From the NCBI RefSeq assembly GCF_000208745.1, contig NC_030859.1:8820382-8884381 (forward strand): a DNA stretch of 64,000 bases, written 5' to 3'. The position numbers were made by a program, and so were the translations under genes. How positions within the stretch are numbered: the first letter of the stretch is position 1; every line of letters begins with the position of its first letter. This DNA comes from Theobroma cacao (Eukaryota > Streptophyta > Magnoliopsida > Malvales > Malvaceae). The notes under the pieces were generated by a model that saw only the letters and a program-made list of their open reading frames with translations, ran no database searches and was not told where the DNA came from. Below, piece by piece: positions 1 through 12,049 of the stretch.

Positions 1-67
1 ACATAACAAATAATTCCAAAACTAAAAGCTTCAGTGATACACCAACAAGTCAAATGTGACGACGAAT

Positions 68-545
68 CTTCGCTGCAGCGACGTTGGGATTTAGTTATTA
101 GCCGAAAGAGGGTTTCTCAACTGGCCAAGGGTTTCTCACTAAACCTCCTCATTTTAAACTTAACTCATTTAGTCCTTAATGTTGGAAGTCCATGCTCAGA
201 TATGGTAGCAAGGAAGTGAAAAATAAGGTAGCAATTGGACAAAATAGAGAGTTTTTCGCTGCAGCGAGATTGAATTTTGCTGCAGCGAAGTTGTTACCCA
301 GAAACAGAAAGTTTTTTGCTGCAGTGAGAATGAATTTCACTGCAGCGAGTTTTCGACCAATCTACCCCTCCAAACCCGAGAGTTTCTCGCTGCAGCAAGA
401 TTCGTTTTCACTGCAACGAGATGCTACAGTGACTATCTCGCTGCAGTGAGATTCATTTTTGCTGCAGAGAGAACCAGTTTTGGTGAAAGGTCCTCAAACC
501 CGAGAGTTTCTCACTGCAATGAGCATGAATTTTGCTGTAGCAAAA
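68..545. repeat. Cluster of CTCGCTGCAGCGAG-type palindromes in LTR A
   Basis: This stretch holds many exact and degenerate copies of the 14-bp palindrome CTCGCTGCAGCGAG, often flanked by GTTTCT or AGAAAC so the symmetry extends further. The same kind of cluster lies at the same relative position in the other full-length family-1 copies. Confidence 0.8.
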
Positions 546-754
546 ACAGAGCAATAAGAGAAAAGTGTCCCATCACTCAACAAAAAGTCATCCTGCTAAA
601 CTAACAAAATCCACATAAAACTCATGAAAATTCTCAAAGTATAATGTGTCAAATTTCACATATATGTCAACCATATATCACATTCATTATCTTTCATTTC
701 ATAAATCTAGATATGCATAATTACATAGACAAACATCAATGTCATCATAATCAC

Positions 755-950
755 ACCCGGCTCATGTACATCCCCCCACATCGTGCACGTAGCCGGTATC
801 ATCGTGTGCATCCCCCCACATCGTGCACAACCAGTGCCATCATGTACATCCCCCCACATCGTGCACACGGGCACTATCATCATCTATCTCTCACGCCACC
901 AACATCACCGGCATGTGCATTCTCCCCCACATCGTGCACACACCCGGTTA
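755..950 (-). repeat. Minisatellite module, type 2 (ACATCGTGCAC units)
   Basis: Four or five units carry CCCCCCACATCGTGCAC at irregular spacing of about 35-65 bp. The reverse-complement form appears in copies at 7460-7590 and 46160-46345. Copy C, which otherwise matches copy A closely, has a different 42-bp minisatellite here. Confidence 0.75.
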
Positions 951-1783
951 CAGTCATTATACACAATATCATTCATCATGCACAACATAGATATATATAT
1001 TATCATAATACATTAGTGCATGAATCCATAGCAATCACATATTACAACATAAAACCATTTTGCAAAAGCTTGTTCCCAAGGCACTTATTTTCATGAAAAG
1101 CTTGATAATTCATTCAAATGGGTGGCAATTACATTATATTTCCCAAAACAAGTTTTGAAGGCAGTCCACTCACCGATTTATTGTTGAGCCTTTAGTTGAC
1201 TCTAATTCTCCTAATGATCCAATCGGAAGGATGGGACTTCATTAGAACCTAGGATCACATTAGCATAAACAATAGGTCAATTCACACACTATGAACCCTA
1301 AAAGTTATCTCTTAGCTAGCTTTCAATTGTCACATTAAATGGCTATCTATGTTCACTATCTTAATCACAAAAGAAGTAATGAACATACTCAATAATAAAA
1401 CAGCTGTTAATCTAAATTACTAGTCATTATTCACAGCTAAAAATCAAGCTTGGTTCATCACTCACCCTAGGGTTCCTTTGTAGTTGAATTCTCTTCCAAT
1501 AGCTTCCAAATCAATTGGTTAATTCTCTTTTTCTCTCTCTAGAACACCCAACTAGTGAGAGAAAGTCTGGAAATAAGCTTTATCAAGGGTTTTGAAGTGA
1601 AAGAGTGAAAGAATACTAGAGTTCTAGTCAAAAGGGTTCAAAGGTATGAAAACTAGAGCTAGAGAGAGAAAATTATGCAAGTTTCAAATCAAGCTTCCAT
1701 GGAGTTTTGAAGAAACATGAGAGAGGAGAAGAAAAAGAAGACAAGCTGCTGAAAAATCTCTAAAAGCTGCTGGAAATTCAAGA

Positions 1784-1791
1784 TATTTATA
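1784..1791 (-). promoter_or_regulatory. TATA box of family-1 LTR A
   Basis: TATTTATA on the plus strand is TATAAATA on the element strand. It lies about 390 bases inside the LTR start and is followed by a CT-rich leader (AGCAGCTTCTT type). This is a likely U3/R boundary signal, recognised by motif and position only. Confidence 0.5.
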
Positions 1792-2180
1792 GCCAATCTT
1801 ATCCATTACCTTAAAATTACGAAAATGCCCCTCCACCAATTAACTTATTCTCATCTAATCTTTTATGCAATCTTTTTGCTCTTTCAACACTAGGACAAGG
1901 TCCATAATGGTCTAAACATACTCAGGTTCATAAAAACTTAAAATTTTAACCCAAGGTGAAAAATGATCATTTTGCCCCTGTTATGAAAATTGTTGAAACT
2001 TCTAGTTTTCTTCGTGTTTTCATCAGTACACATCATTTATACAGTCTTATACCTATTTAGACCTTAAAATATCATAAAACTTACTTTTGAGAGCTTATTA
2101 GAGAAAATGACGAAACTACCCTTAACTCGTATTATTACATCTATGCTTAGCTACAAGCCTATAGAGGTTGGGGTCTCACA

Positions 2181-2423
2181 ATGCCAATCATAGGATACTT
2201 TTGGGCATAGTATGAAGCTTATAAAGACAAATGAGTGGTTAAAATAGGAATCATCACCCCAAGTGATTCAAGGAGAAATATCTCATTAGTTTTTGGTTGA
2301 TTTTAGCTTAATCAAATCCTTGGCCAAGGTGATTAGGAGATTATGAAATAAGTTTCATAAGTCTCTATAAAGCTGATGATCAAACTGCAGGAACAAATAT
2401 AAAGGTCAATAAAAGTAGATATT
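2181..2423 (+). mobile_element. Copia LTR segment between two family-1 insertions
   Basis: The segment aligns with about 55945-56185 inside the complete solo LTR at 55391-57247. It is the part of a Copia LTR left between insertion A (ending 2180) and insertion B (starting 2424). The LTR resumes at 5004. Confidence 0.75.
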
Positions 2424-2820
2424 TGTGAGACCTCATCCCTTATGGGCTCATAACTACGCATAGACGCAATAACACGGGCTAGGGATAGTTTCGTCATTTC
2501 CTCTAAAAAAAAAAAGCTCCCAGAAGAAGGTTTAATGATATTTCAAGGTCTAAATAGGCATAAGACCGAATAAATAATGTGTAATGATGAAAACACGAAG
2601 AAAACTAGAAGTTTCGATAATTTTCATAATAGGGGTAAAATGGTCATTTTGCACCCCGAGTCAAAATTTTAAGTTGTCGTAAACCCGAGTAGTTTATATC
2701 ATTGTGGACCTTATCCTAGTGTCAAAAGAATAAAAAGATTACATAAAGGATTGGATAAGAACAAGTCAACTTGCTAAAGGGCATTTTCGTAATTTCTAAA
2801 GGAATTGAATAAGTTTGAGC

Positions 2821-2828
2821 TATAAATA
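2821..2828 (+). promoter_or_regulatory. TATA box of family-1 LTR B
   Basis: TATAAATA is followed by the CT-rich leader AGCAGCTTCTTC. The same arrangement appears in copies D (37572-37579), C (reverse, 35944-35951) and A (reverse, 1784-1791). The function is inferred from motif and conservation. Confidence 0.5.
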
Positions 2829-3666
2829 TCTTCTCCTTCTAGCAGCTTCTTCAATTTTCAGCAGCTTCTTTTTCTTCTTTCTTCCATCTCACGTTGCTTC
2901 CATCCTCCATGGAAGCTTGATATGAAACTTTCACAACTTTCTCTCTCTAGCTCTAATTTTCGTACCTTTGTGCCCTTTTGACTAGAACCCTTGTGCTCTT
3001 TCACTCTCTCACTTTAAAACCATCAAAATGTCCTTGTTCAGCACTTTCTCTCACTAGTTGGAGGTTTAGAGAGAGAAAGAAAGATTTTTCACATTTGTTT
3101 GGAAGCTATTGGAAGAGAATTCAACTACAATGAAACCTTAAGGTGAGTGATGAACTAGGCTTGGTTTTAAGTTATTGATAATGGCTAGTAATTGAGATTA
3201 TGAGTTGTTTTATTGTTGAGTTGTTTACTCATTTTTAGTGTGATTAGAGTAGTGCAAGGAATAGCCATTTGATATAGTTGGAAGCCAATTAGGAATGACT
3301 AGTAGAATTTGAATTAGAAACTAGCTTTTAGAGTGATATTAATGTAAATTGGATTGGTTGTGATGTTGTGTGTGTATAGGTTCCAACAAGGCCTCACATG
3401 TCCATTTGGAGTATTAGTTGAGGTTAGAGTCAAGCAAAAGAAACAACAAGACCGGTGAGTGAACTTGCATTTCAAAGTATTTTTGGGAATGTGAATGTGT
3501 TTGCACAAGACATTAAATGATTTTATCAAACTTTTCTTAAGAATGGGTCCCCTGGGAACAAGCCCTTGATAAATTATCTTTGTGTTGTGATATGTGGATA
3601 TTATGGATTCATATACTGCTACATTATGTTGATATATATATACGAATAATGTTGTGTAATGTTGCT

Positions 3667-3757
3667 GACCCGGCTATGTGCAAGTAGGAGTGCGCATAAG
3701 TCATTGCTGACCCGGCTATGTGCTAGTAGGAGTGCGTATAAGCCGTTGCATATGAGC
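3667..3757 (+). repeat. 42-bp minisatellite, type 1 (CCCGGCTATGTGC units)
   Basis: There are two adjacent 42-bp units starting GACCCGGCTATGTGC and ending ATAAG..TTGC. Family members carry two to four units: 17850-17975, 35000-35125 (reverse), 38410-38570, 43775-43900 and its mirror. Confidence 0.85.
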
Positions 3758-3984
3758 TGATGATGATGGGAGGGTGTGCATGATGATTGATATATATATA
3801 CACATATATGGTATATGGTTGTAATGCATGTGAAATTTTGGCATGTTGAACTTTGGAAATTTTTTAGCATTTCATGTTGAAATTGGCATGATGAATCTTA
3901 AGAATGTCCCATTTTCTTGTAAATTGAGTTCATTACAACACCAAATGGATTTTTAGTGCAAAAGAGGTCTTTTTTTCACTTAGG

Positions 3985-4310
3985 TGCCCTGCTTCTCACT
4001 GCAGCGAGAAACATTCTGTTTTGGCAGCAGAAAACTCGTTGCAGCGAAAATAAATCTCGCTGTAGCGAGAAACTCTCGAGTTCTGATGCAGTTCCTTCAC
4101 TTTGATGAAGATTTTGACCACCCTCCTCTCTGAACTGGGAAACGTGGTAAACATAAAAGTTGTATCCCTTCCTCTTAGCTTTCTAATGGTCAAAAAATCA
4201 TGTAAATTGGACTTCTGTAGAGGGAGATAATTCAGAAAAACTGAAACACATGCAAACTGGTACTATTTCTCGCTGTAGCGAGAATGAACTTCGCTGCAGC
4301 GAGAAACATT
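3985..4310. repeat. CTGCAG palindrome cluster in LTR B
   Basis: Degenerate copies of CTCGCTGCAGCGAG with flanking AGAAAC/GTTTCT lie on both sides of a short unique stretch. The region is non-coding. Confidence 0.8.
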
Positions 4311-5003
4311 CTGTCCTATATGCTACCCTATTCGATTTTTGACATATTTTTCACCCATTTAACTTCATGGATTGATCATGGGTTGTTGCAACACTATGAG
4401 GTTATTAATCAAAGTTTGAAATGAGGTGTTTTTAGTAAGAAATTAAATCAATTGCATTGTTTTTGAAACAAGTGCATCATGATTTCCAAATTCTTCCTAT
4501 TGATTGCTTGTTCCCTTCTTATGTTCACTCACTAAGTTTTATACTCACGTTTTTAAACTTCATGTTTTCAGATTTGGAAGACAGTTGGGACCTAGATTGA
4601 GTCGCACACATATGCTCGCCTTCTTGGTAGGTACTATGGCATCTCAGTAGTTGTACCCTCACCCACGGTCACTCAGCTGACGGTCAAGAGTCTTATATTT
4701 GTGTACAAGTATAAGTAATGAAGACCACTAAGATTCATGTTAAAAATCATATATGTATATTTGATTACTAATGCCACTATAAGGTGGCAAATGAGTGATA
4801 CTTTGAGATAATGCAAATATGAATATTCGATTGCTATAAATTATTACTGAAACATTCATCATTGAGAACTAAAATATGTTGTTGAGAAATTATGGTTGGA
4901 ATTAATGATCAGGATTGCATAAATAGGCTTACTTGGGCTTATGGGTTATGCCTATTGGGCCCATGCACCGATCATGGCCCGGAATTGGGGCTGTGACAAT
5001 ATT

Positions 5004-5959
5004 GCACCAAACTTTTATCATCTTTAGGATATATGATAAGAGAATGAATTACATTGTAAAACTATACACTGAAAGGTTGTCAAAGAATCCTTGGACTCTT
5101 CTAATAATTGGGTGGCCGTGATGCATTGCTAGATGCCAATCTTGATCAATGGAATTAAGCCATCAATCAATTTCATTGCCAACATGTTGGGAACCTAATA
5201 CGTCATAAATAGATTGCATTATGAATTAAATTGAGATTGTGATGATTAAGTTGGACACAATCGCATACTAGGCATTTATAATTATAAGGCCTTGATTGCA
5301 AAATATAAATAAAATTAATTTTGATTTTAATTTCCAAAGACTTAATTAAAAAAGTTTAATTAAGTAATGGGTCCAATATTATAATGTGTTATAATATTGA
5401 GGGCTTAATTGTAAAATTAAAGTTATTTTGACCTAACTATACAAGTCACATTTTAACTATTTTCTATCTGAGAGACTTTCACAATTGATGAAAACCTAAT
5501 TTTGTCAGTAAAAGAAAAAAAAGAGGTTTTCTCTCTTTGCTGTCACTCCTTTTGTGTGAAAAACGAAATTGCTTTTGAAGAAAATTTTAAGAGATGTTCG
5601 GGCAACTTGGGAAAAAGAAGAAAAGGACAACTGTTGTTCTCTTTGCTATCACAAAGTATAGTTAAAAACTCCTTCCTTGTTGAAGGTTTGTGTGCAATCG
5701 TGTGTACAATTGTTGGCGGTCAAGCACTTGATTAGCTATGGTTCTTGTTCCTTGTGGTGTTCATGGGATTGCTTCGAGAATTACCATTGTGATTGCAAAA
5801 TGACTTGGCAAGATAACTTTTTGACTTTTAATTAATTATGGGCTTTTATGTGCTAAATATCACCAAGGGGTGGAGCCATGATTTGGTTGTTTAATTCAAG
5901 TTTTAATGCTTGTTTCACTATGCATATTTTGATCATGTCATCCATACACAAACCCATCA
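5004..5959 (+). mobile_element. Copia LTR, right part
   Basis: This continues the LTR interrupted by copy B and aligns with about 56186-57247. The LTR ends at ...ACCCATCA (5959), matching the end of the solo LTR at 57247. The small ORF at 5502-5735 comes from this non-coding sequence. Confidence 0.75.
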
Positions 5960-6454
5960 GTAATATTAAAGCTTTCCTTGGTTCGATTTTAACACATTTT
6001 TATGTCTAATTGTTGTTAATGCTTTGTTGAAAAGGAATATGAGCTGTTCGAGTTTTGTTCAACACAAAGTAGTAAGTTTTATTTATTCTAATTATTTTGA
6101 TTTTTGGATAGATTTTAATTGCAAATTTTAAACCTTATTTATCATAATATTAGTCTCATTTTAATATCAAAATATTGCAGATTAACAAGTGCATGAGATG
6201 CATAAATTAATTTAGCAAATAAAGATTCAATCTCATGACATTATGGTGTGATTTAAATGATAGAATCCGATTTTTTTCAGCCATGGTATTGGTTCATTTT
6301 CAGCCATAAAAATGAGGTTTAAAGGTCTTATAAAACATTGGAAATTTAAGGAATCAATATACTATAATACCCCATACCCCACACTTTAAAATGGTGGCTA
6401 ATGAAGCCTATTAGATGCCAATTGAGGTTAATTAAGAATGTTTAAGAGCGATGA
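5960..6454 (+). mobile_element. Copia leader remnant downstream of the LTR
   Basis: Directly after the LTR end comes GTAATATTAAAGC, a possible decayed form of the initiator-tRNA-Met PBS (TGGTATCAGAGC). About 490 bases of AT-rich non-coding sequence follow, ending at the family-1 LTR at 6455. No gag is visible. Confidence 0.45.
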
Positions 6455-8616
6455 TGTGAAACCTCGACCTCCATAGACACGTAACTAGAAATAGACGTAA
6501 TAACACGAACTAGGGGTAATTTTGTCATTTTCTTAGTGAGCCCCTAGAAGTGGGTTTTCTAATATTATTAAGGCGTAAGTAGGCCCAAGGAATAAATGAA
6601 TGATGTATATAATAATGAAATAAGTGAAGAAAATAGAAATAATGATGATTTTCATAATAGGGGCAAAATGGTCATTTTGCATATCGAGTCTAAACTTTTA
6701 AGTTTTCGTGAACTCGAGTATTTCTAGACTATTATGGACCTTGTCTCAGTATCAAAGGAGCAAAAAATGTTGAACTAAATGAAAGAAAGAAGGCAAAGTC
6801 AATTATCGAATGGTATTTTTGTAAATAAATGGAACTTCAATCAACTTTAAGCAAAAATATCTAACTTCCAGCAGCTTCTTCTTCTTCTTCCCATCCCTTC
6901 TCTCCATTTCACGTTTTCTCATCTCCCATGGAAGCCTCCCTTGAAACCTTTATAACTTTCCCTAATTAACTCCATTTCTTATGCTTTTATACACCTTATC
7001 ATAGGGTTTTTTATACTCTTTTACTTCTACACCTTAAGAACCCCCAAAAGTCTTTCCTTAATACTCTCTCTCACTAGCTAGATATTTTAGAGAGAGAGAG
7101 AGAGAGAGAGATTTTCCATAATAGCTTGAAAACTCTTGGAAAGGAATTCAAATTACACATCCACCAAGGTTCCAACGAGACCCCACCTCACCCTTTGCAG
7201 CAATAATCGAAGTTGAAATTGATCAAGGAATCAACAAAGAGGTGAGTGAACTTACATTTCAAAATGTTTTGGGAAGGGCATACATGTTTAAATGAATCAT
7301 TTGAAAATTTTACTTGTTTTTGCTTTAAAAATGCCCAGGAACAAGCCCTTGATGAGATGTTTTTACATTGTGAAATGTGCAATGTGTCTAGCTTATGTGT
7401 TCTATATTATGTTGACATGCATGTTATGCATTGAAAGATACTATTGTGTGACATTGTAACCGTGCGTGTGCAATGTGGGAGTGCACATGCTAGTAATGAT
7501 GATGATGATGATGATGATATTGTAGTGTGCGATGTGAGAGTGCACACGATGATTCTAGCTATGTGTGGTGTGGGAGTGCACATGAGCTGGGTGAGGGAAA
7601 AATTGCATACATGTTTGTATATGTTATGGAAAGGTTATGAAAATAATATGTGATTGTATTGAATGTTGCATGTTAAAATTGCCAAATGCTTTCAATTGAT
7701 TTTCATTACAGCAAAAATGGATTTTCATTGTAACTAGAATCCTTTTAACTTAACTGCCCTGTTTCTCGCTGCAGCGAAATTACATCCTCGTTGCAGTGAG
7801 AAACTTTCGAGTGTTGGGGGCTTGAACTGGTCCTGGTTTTCGCATTCTCACTACAGCGAGAAACTCTCGGATGGTTCACTTAATATGTGCTTTGAATTTC
7901 GCTGCAGTGAGAAACTCTCGAAAGATTCAAAAATTTCTTTGCTGGAATTTCGCTGTAGCGAAAATTCATTCTTGCTGCAGTGACCTTTTCGCTATAGCGA
8001 GATTCACTCTGCCATGCTTGCCTTGCTTGAGCCCTACACTCAACAATCAAGGGTTAAATTGAGGGGTTTTAACAAGTAATTAAGCTAAATTGCATTGTTT
8101 TCAACATAAATGCATCATGTTTTCTAAAACTTTCCGTATTACTTGCTTATTCCCTTCCTATGTTCACTCACTGGGTTTATACTCACTCTTTCAACTTCAT
8201 GTTTCAAATTTGGAGGTAGTTGGGGCCTAGGTCGAAGAGTCCAGTTGAATTCGCCATTTTGTAAGTACCATGACATCCAGTCGTAGTACCCAAGCCCAGA
8301 TTCACTTCGCTAATAGTCAAAGGTTCTTGCGTATGTATATAGTTACTTAAATGTAAACTATGAGATTGTTGTGCACTCTATATGTTTGATTTGATTAATC
8401 ATGTCGTTTAGGGTTGACAAATGGTAACCCTATCTTCGGAACGTTTTATATATATATATATATATATATATTTGATTATCACAGTATCATTTCATAAGAA
8501 CAATTATTAGAAACTTTGAGTTTTAGATCTTAAAGAAAGAGAGGCTTGCTTGGGCTTGGTGGGCTATGACCATTGGGCCCTTGCGCCAATCATGGCCCAA
8601 AATTTGGGCTATGACA
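6455..8616 (+). mobile_element. Family-1 LTR copy E, minisatellite type 2, no TSD seen
   Basis: It starts TGTGAAACC (one change from TGTGAGACC) and ends GGGCTATGACA. The order is the same as in B but with the type-2 minisatellite (about 7460-7590), a GATGAT run, (TA)n at about 8447-8470, and palindromes at 7760-8000. The flanks are GATGA (left) and ACGAG (right), which do not match, so the insertion has been rearranged or a flank was deleted. The ORFs at 7246-7653 are products of the repeats. Confidence 0.75.
7760..8000. repeat. CTGCAG palindrome cluster in LTR E
   Basis: Several degenerate CTCGCTGCAGCGAG units occur, some with CTGTAG or CTATAG centres. Confidence 0.75.
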
Positions 8617-8971
8617 ACGAGTTGGGGCGTTGCTAGGACTTGTACATTCAGATGTATGTTATCCTATGAATACTAGTGCTAGAGGAGGATGCTCCTACTT
8701 CATCATTTTCATAGATGACCATTCTTGCTATGGTTATGTGTATTTGATGAGATATACATATGAATCCTTTAAAAAGTTCAAAGAATACAAAGTAGAGGTT
8801 AAGAAACAAATTGGGAAGAGCATTCTCACTCTTAGATCTGATCAAGGAAAAGAATATCTTAGCCAAGAGTTTCAAGATTATCTAAAAAAGAATGGGGTTT
8901 TTGCACAATGGACTCCTCCAAGGACTCCTGAGCACAATGGGTGTCTGAAAGAAGGAATTGAACATTGTTGG
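8617..8971 (+). pseudogene. Copia integrase core fragment
   Basis: The reading frame from about 8630 encodes a Ty1/Copia integrase catalytic core. An aspartate is visible in 'LVHSDVC' and a second in 'LRSDQGKEY', followed by the 'WTPPRTPEHNG' segment; all are standard landmarks of the DDE core. The family would continue to the catalytic glutamate region (..ERRNRTLLDM), but here the frame runs into the gypsy LTR beginning at 8972, and the sequence just before it (CLKEGIEH) is already changed. Its left edge abuts family-1 copy E. It may belong to the same Copia element as the LTR ending at 5959, since orientation and order agree, but the gag and protease expected between them are missing. Confidence 0.8.
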
Positions 8972-9789
8972 TGTCACATCCCATTTTATGGAGGGATCAT
9001 GATCGGTGCATTGACCAACATAGGTATAGCCCACTAGGCCCAAGCAAGCCTCTCAACCTCAATCAATCTTCAATCACATATATGCATAAATAAATGTAAA
9101 TATAAACATCCATGCATAAATGTAAGTACACGATTATGGACTTCTTAAAATAAAAGGTGTGCACGCTTCATTCATATAATATGTACCCAGTACATTCAAT
9201 ATAGAAACTATAAAGTTATCCCAGATGCTCATATAGGCTCGCAGGCTGTTATTCATAACATTCGCATAATCTCATGAAAATAAACTTTCATTCCATGGCC
9301 CACCATTCATAATATTTTTATAGCAACATAAAAGCAACTTGCCACTTAATGGCTTAACCTTTGAGTGCAATAGTTATTTAAAAACAAAATAAATACGGAC
9401 TCGTCAGTGAAACATGACATGACCTCTAGGCTGCAAGGGCTGCTAGATCACAATCGAAAGAGGAACGGATCACATCTTTGTGACATTAGCTGTTATCATG
9501 AGTGCCATCACTGATCTACAAGAAAAATAAATGGGAAAAAATAGCGTGAGTCACAAAAACTCCGTGAATGGATACGAGAATAGGACCAACCAGGGGATAA
9601 GAGTGTTTCGTAAACATGCAATATTAAACACATATAAGTGATAATCTTTCTTCATTTCTAGAAAAATCATGAAGCATTTTGAATAAACATCATTCATGCA
9701 ATAATGCATGGAAATCAACTTAGTATAAACCTTTGGAATTCTTTTATCTTTGAAATTTTCATTAAAATTCACTAAGGCAACCTTTTTGC

Positions 9790-9945
9790 AATGAATCTAT
9801 CAATACATTCTCGAATGTATCGATACTTTCAAGAATCTATCGATACATTTGTGAAGTGCATCGATACATTTCACATAGAAAGCCTCTTGAAGCATTATAT
9901 TTAGAATCTATCAATACATATTCCATATGTATCAATACTTTGAGC
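9790..9945. repeat. ATCGATACAT palindrome cluster
   Basis: Five or six degenerate copies of ATGTATCGATACAT lie in 150 bases. Matching clusters occur at 19514-19765, 24120-24275 and 25770-25925. Confidence 0.8.
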
Positions 9946-12049
9946 ATAAAACCCAATTTTTTAGGTAAAATTTAGCATTTTTGCCATTCTGTAAGTTCAT
10001 TTATCTCTTGGGACTATCCCTAAGGCTCAAATCATTCCCCAAGCATGTTCTCGTATGGACATGGAGTATAAATCATAAATAATGCTCAAATGAACTTAGC
10101 ATACAACATATCAAAAACATAACAATTATAATCATTCCATTAACATTAAACTCATAGATTGTGATGGTTTGACCCCCATCAACCTTGGGCCAGCAATGTA
10201 AATCTCCATTGCACTTTAGGTGTTTATGATGCATCATAGGAGTAATGTCATCACTTGCACCCAGTGAGAGTGGAATCAATCACACTCATTGAGTTCTTAT
10301 ACTTATAGCGTTTGGTATGTGGAATATCCATTACGTATATGCTTACTCATCTCATAAGGTATATGAAATTTTACAACATATACGCACCTCATGGCATTCC
10401 TCACTCTTACTCAATTGTCTCATGTAATATGTGAAACATACATAATATACATAATCTCATGGCATTTATCATGCTTCCTCATTCATCTTATGCAGCATAT
10501 GGAATATACATCATATACATAAACGTATCAATCTTAGATGGAATAAAACATTATGCAATCCATCATGCATCCCATGCTTAAACATAACAAGCTTTTACAT
10601 CATAATGTTCATACATAAATATAAATAATTTCTCATACCCACACTAGTCCGAAGATCGAAGTAATTGAGTGTTATAAACAATAAGGTGTATGTCCCTCTT
10701 TGTTGAAAACTAATACATAACATATTTATATATAGTAGATTGAAAACCCTTTTCAAAATGTTTTTCAGATCCACAATCTCATTTTTCATTTCACAAATAT
10801 TTGCAAAAAATCATATTTGTTAATCAACCTTAAATCATGCTTCAACTTTACATATCAACTACCACAAAACCAAATCAAGGGTTGGACCATGTTAACTACC
10901 AAACAAAGTCATATTAAAGGGGTAGGACCATGTTAACTACCAAACAAAGTCATATTAAAGGGGTAGGACCATGTCAACTACCAACGAAACCAAATCAAGG
11001 GATAGGACCATGCATTACCTAGTCAAGCTAAGCATTGTGCATAATGGCTAGTGTCTACTATCACTAGCTACAAGTCCATAACTCAAGTAAGCTCCATTGA
11101 ACATTTTTATGTTATGATTCCAAATATCCAAACATTCATTTACAAATGAATAGATAAATCCAGTTGCCATCCAAGAAAAAAGATTCAAATAAAATAAATG
11201 CAAGTGTACAAGGTTCATCTCAAGCAAGTATATTGTCGATCATCAACTAGTCTTACACAAACATAGATTTTCTTAGAGGTATCAAGCACTTGAAGGGCTT
11301 GTTCCCTAAGCTCAAAACTAAATACATAATAACATATTTACATACCATATCTAGCTTTCTTAAAACAAGTTTGAAACCTTTTTTTCACATCACAAAGTTC
11401 ACCAAATACGTTTTTATGCGACGTTGTAGAATAGGCATGCTTAATTATACTAAAATAATTAAAGGCACCGCATCTACCCACCTCTTAAAGCGTACTTTTT
11501 CTTTTGGGTACCTTTCATCGAAAGCTTAGCTTCTATAACAAGCTCAAATTACTCCAATAGTACTTAAAAATGATATTTGATCATCAATACTCTCAATGCC
11601 CCAATAAAATGGTATTTAATCATCAATATTCTTAAACACCCCTACTAATTTTAGAATACTTCAAATAGTAACTTTTAACCCTATTTAATTTTCACTTATG
11701 TCCAATTATTTCCACCAAACTTTCTTCTAGACCTCATACCCATTAAGTAAACAACTTATTTTACCTATTTTTCTCCCTGGTGAGCTTCTAGTTGAGAGAT
11801 CTAGCCAAATATTTAAAATAAAAAAAAATTTCAAGCTTTTAGAGAAAAACATAAAATCCATCAAAATAAAGCTTTTTGGGAGTGAAAATCCTTACCTCTA
11901 GCCCTTAGAATCCAATATTTGTTGATGGAGTTTGAAGGTTTTGAAAGGTAAGAAATTTGAGAGACAATGGGTTAGAGAACATAGGAAAATCTGAGAAATG
12001 AAGTAAGTTTCGGTTCCAAGGCTTTTAAACCCCGTTTTAAGCTGACGGG

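Larger units (their letters stand above)
1..2180 (-). mobile_element. Family-1 LTR copy A, partial, cut by the window edge
   Basis: This is the reverse-strand copy of the 2.6-kb family-1 LTR. Its inner end (GGTCTCACA on the plus strand) is at 2172-2180. Base 1 corresponds to about base 34230 of copy C, so roughly the last 570 bases lie outside the window. Order on the plus strand: CTGCAG-palindrome cluster (about 68-545), minisatellite of the 'CCCCCCACATCGTGCAC' type (about 755-950), splice-like region, reverse TATA box (1784-1791). It sits in a Copia LTR: the sequence from 2181 aligns with the inside of the solo LTR at 55391-57247. The right TSD would be ATGCC; the left one is not in the window. 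It is non-coding, and the predicted short proteins come from the repeats. Confidence 0.8.
2424..4998 (+). mobile_element. Family-1 solo LTR copy B, complete, TSD ATATT
   Basis: The 2575-bp element starts TGTGAGACC and ends GCTGTGACA, with a 5-bp target duplication ATATT at 2419-2423 and 4999-5003. The uninterrupted relative of the target site lies near 56185, confirming a clean insertion. Order inside: GGTCATTTTGC motif (about 2640), TATA box (2821-2828), CT-rich leader, AAGGTGAGT-like and CCGGTGAGT-like donor sites, 42-bp minisatellite (3667-3757), (TA)n, CTGCAG palindromes (3985-4310), and a tail rich in GGGCCC. There is no coding region. The tail resembles the Ty3/gypsy Tekay-type LTR at 8972, so family 1 is probably of that lineage. 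Copy D (37178) is very similar. Confidence 0.9.

Noticed and set aside
192..449. ORFs rich in FAAAR or FSLQ phrases (also 3996-4193, 18222-18425, 34412-34826)
   Set aside because: They are translations of the CTGCAG palindrome clusters in family-1 LTRs, appear in several frames and lack any domain.
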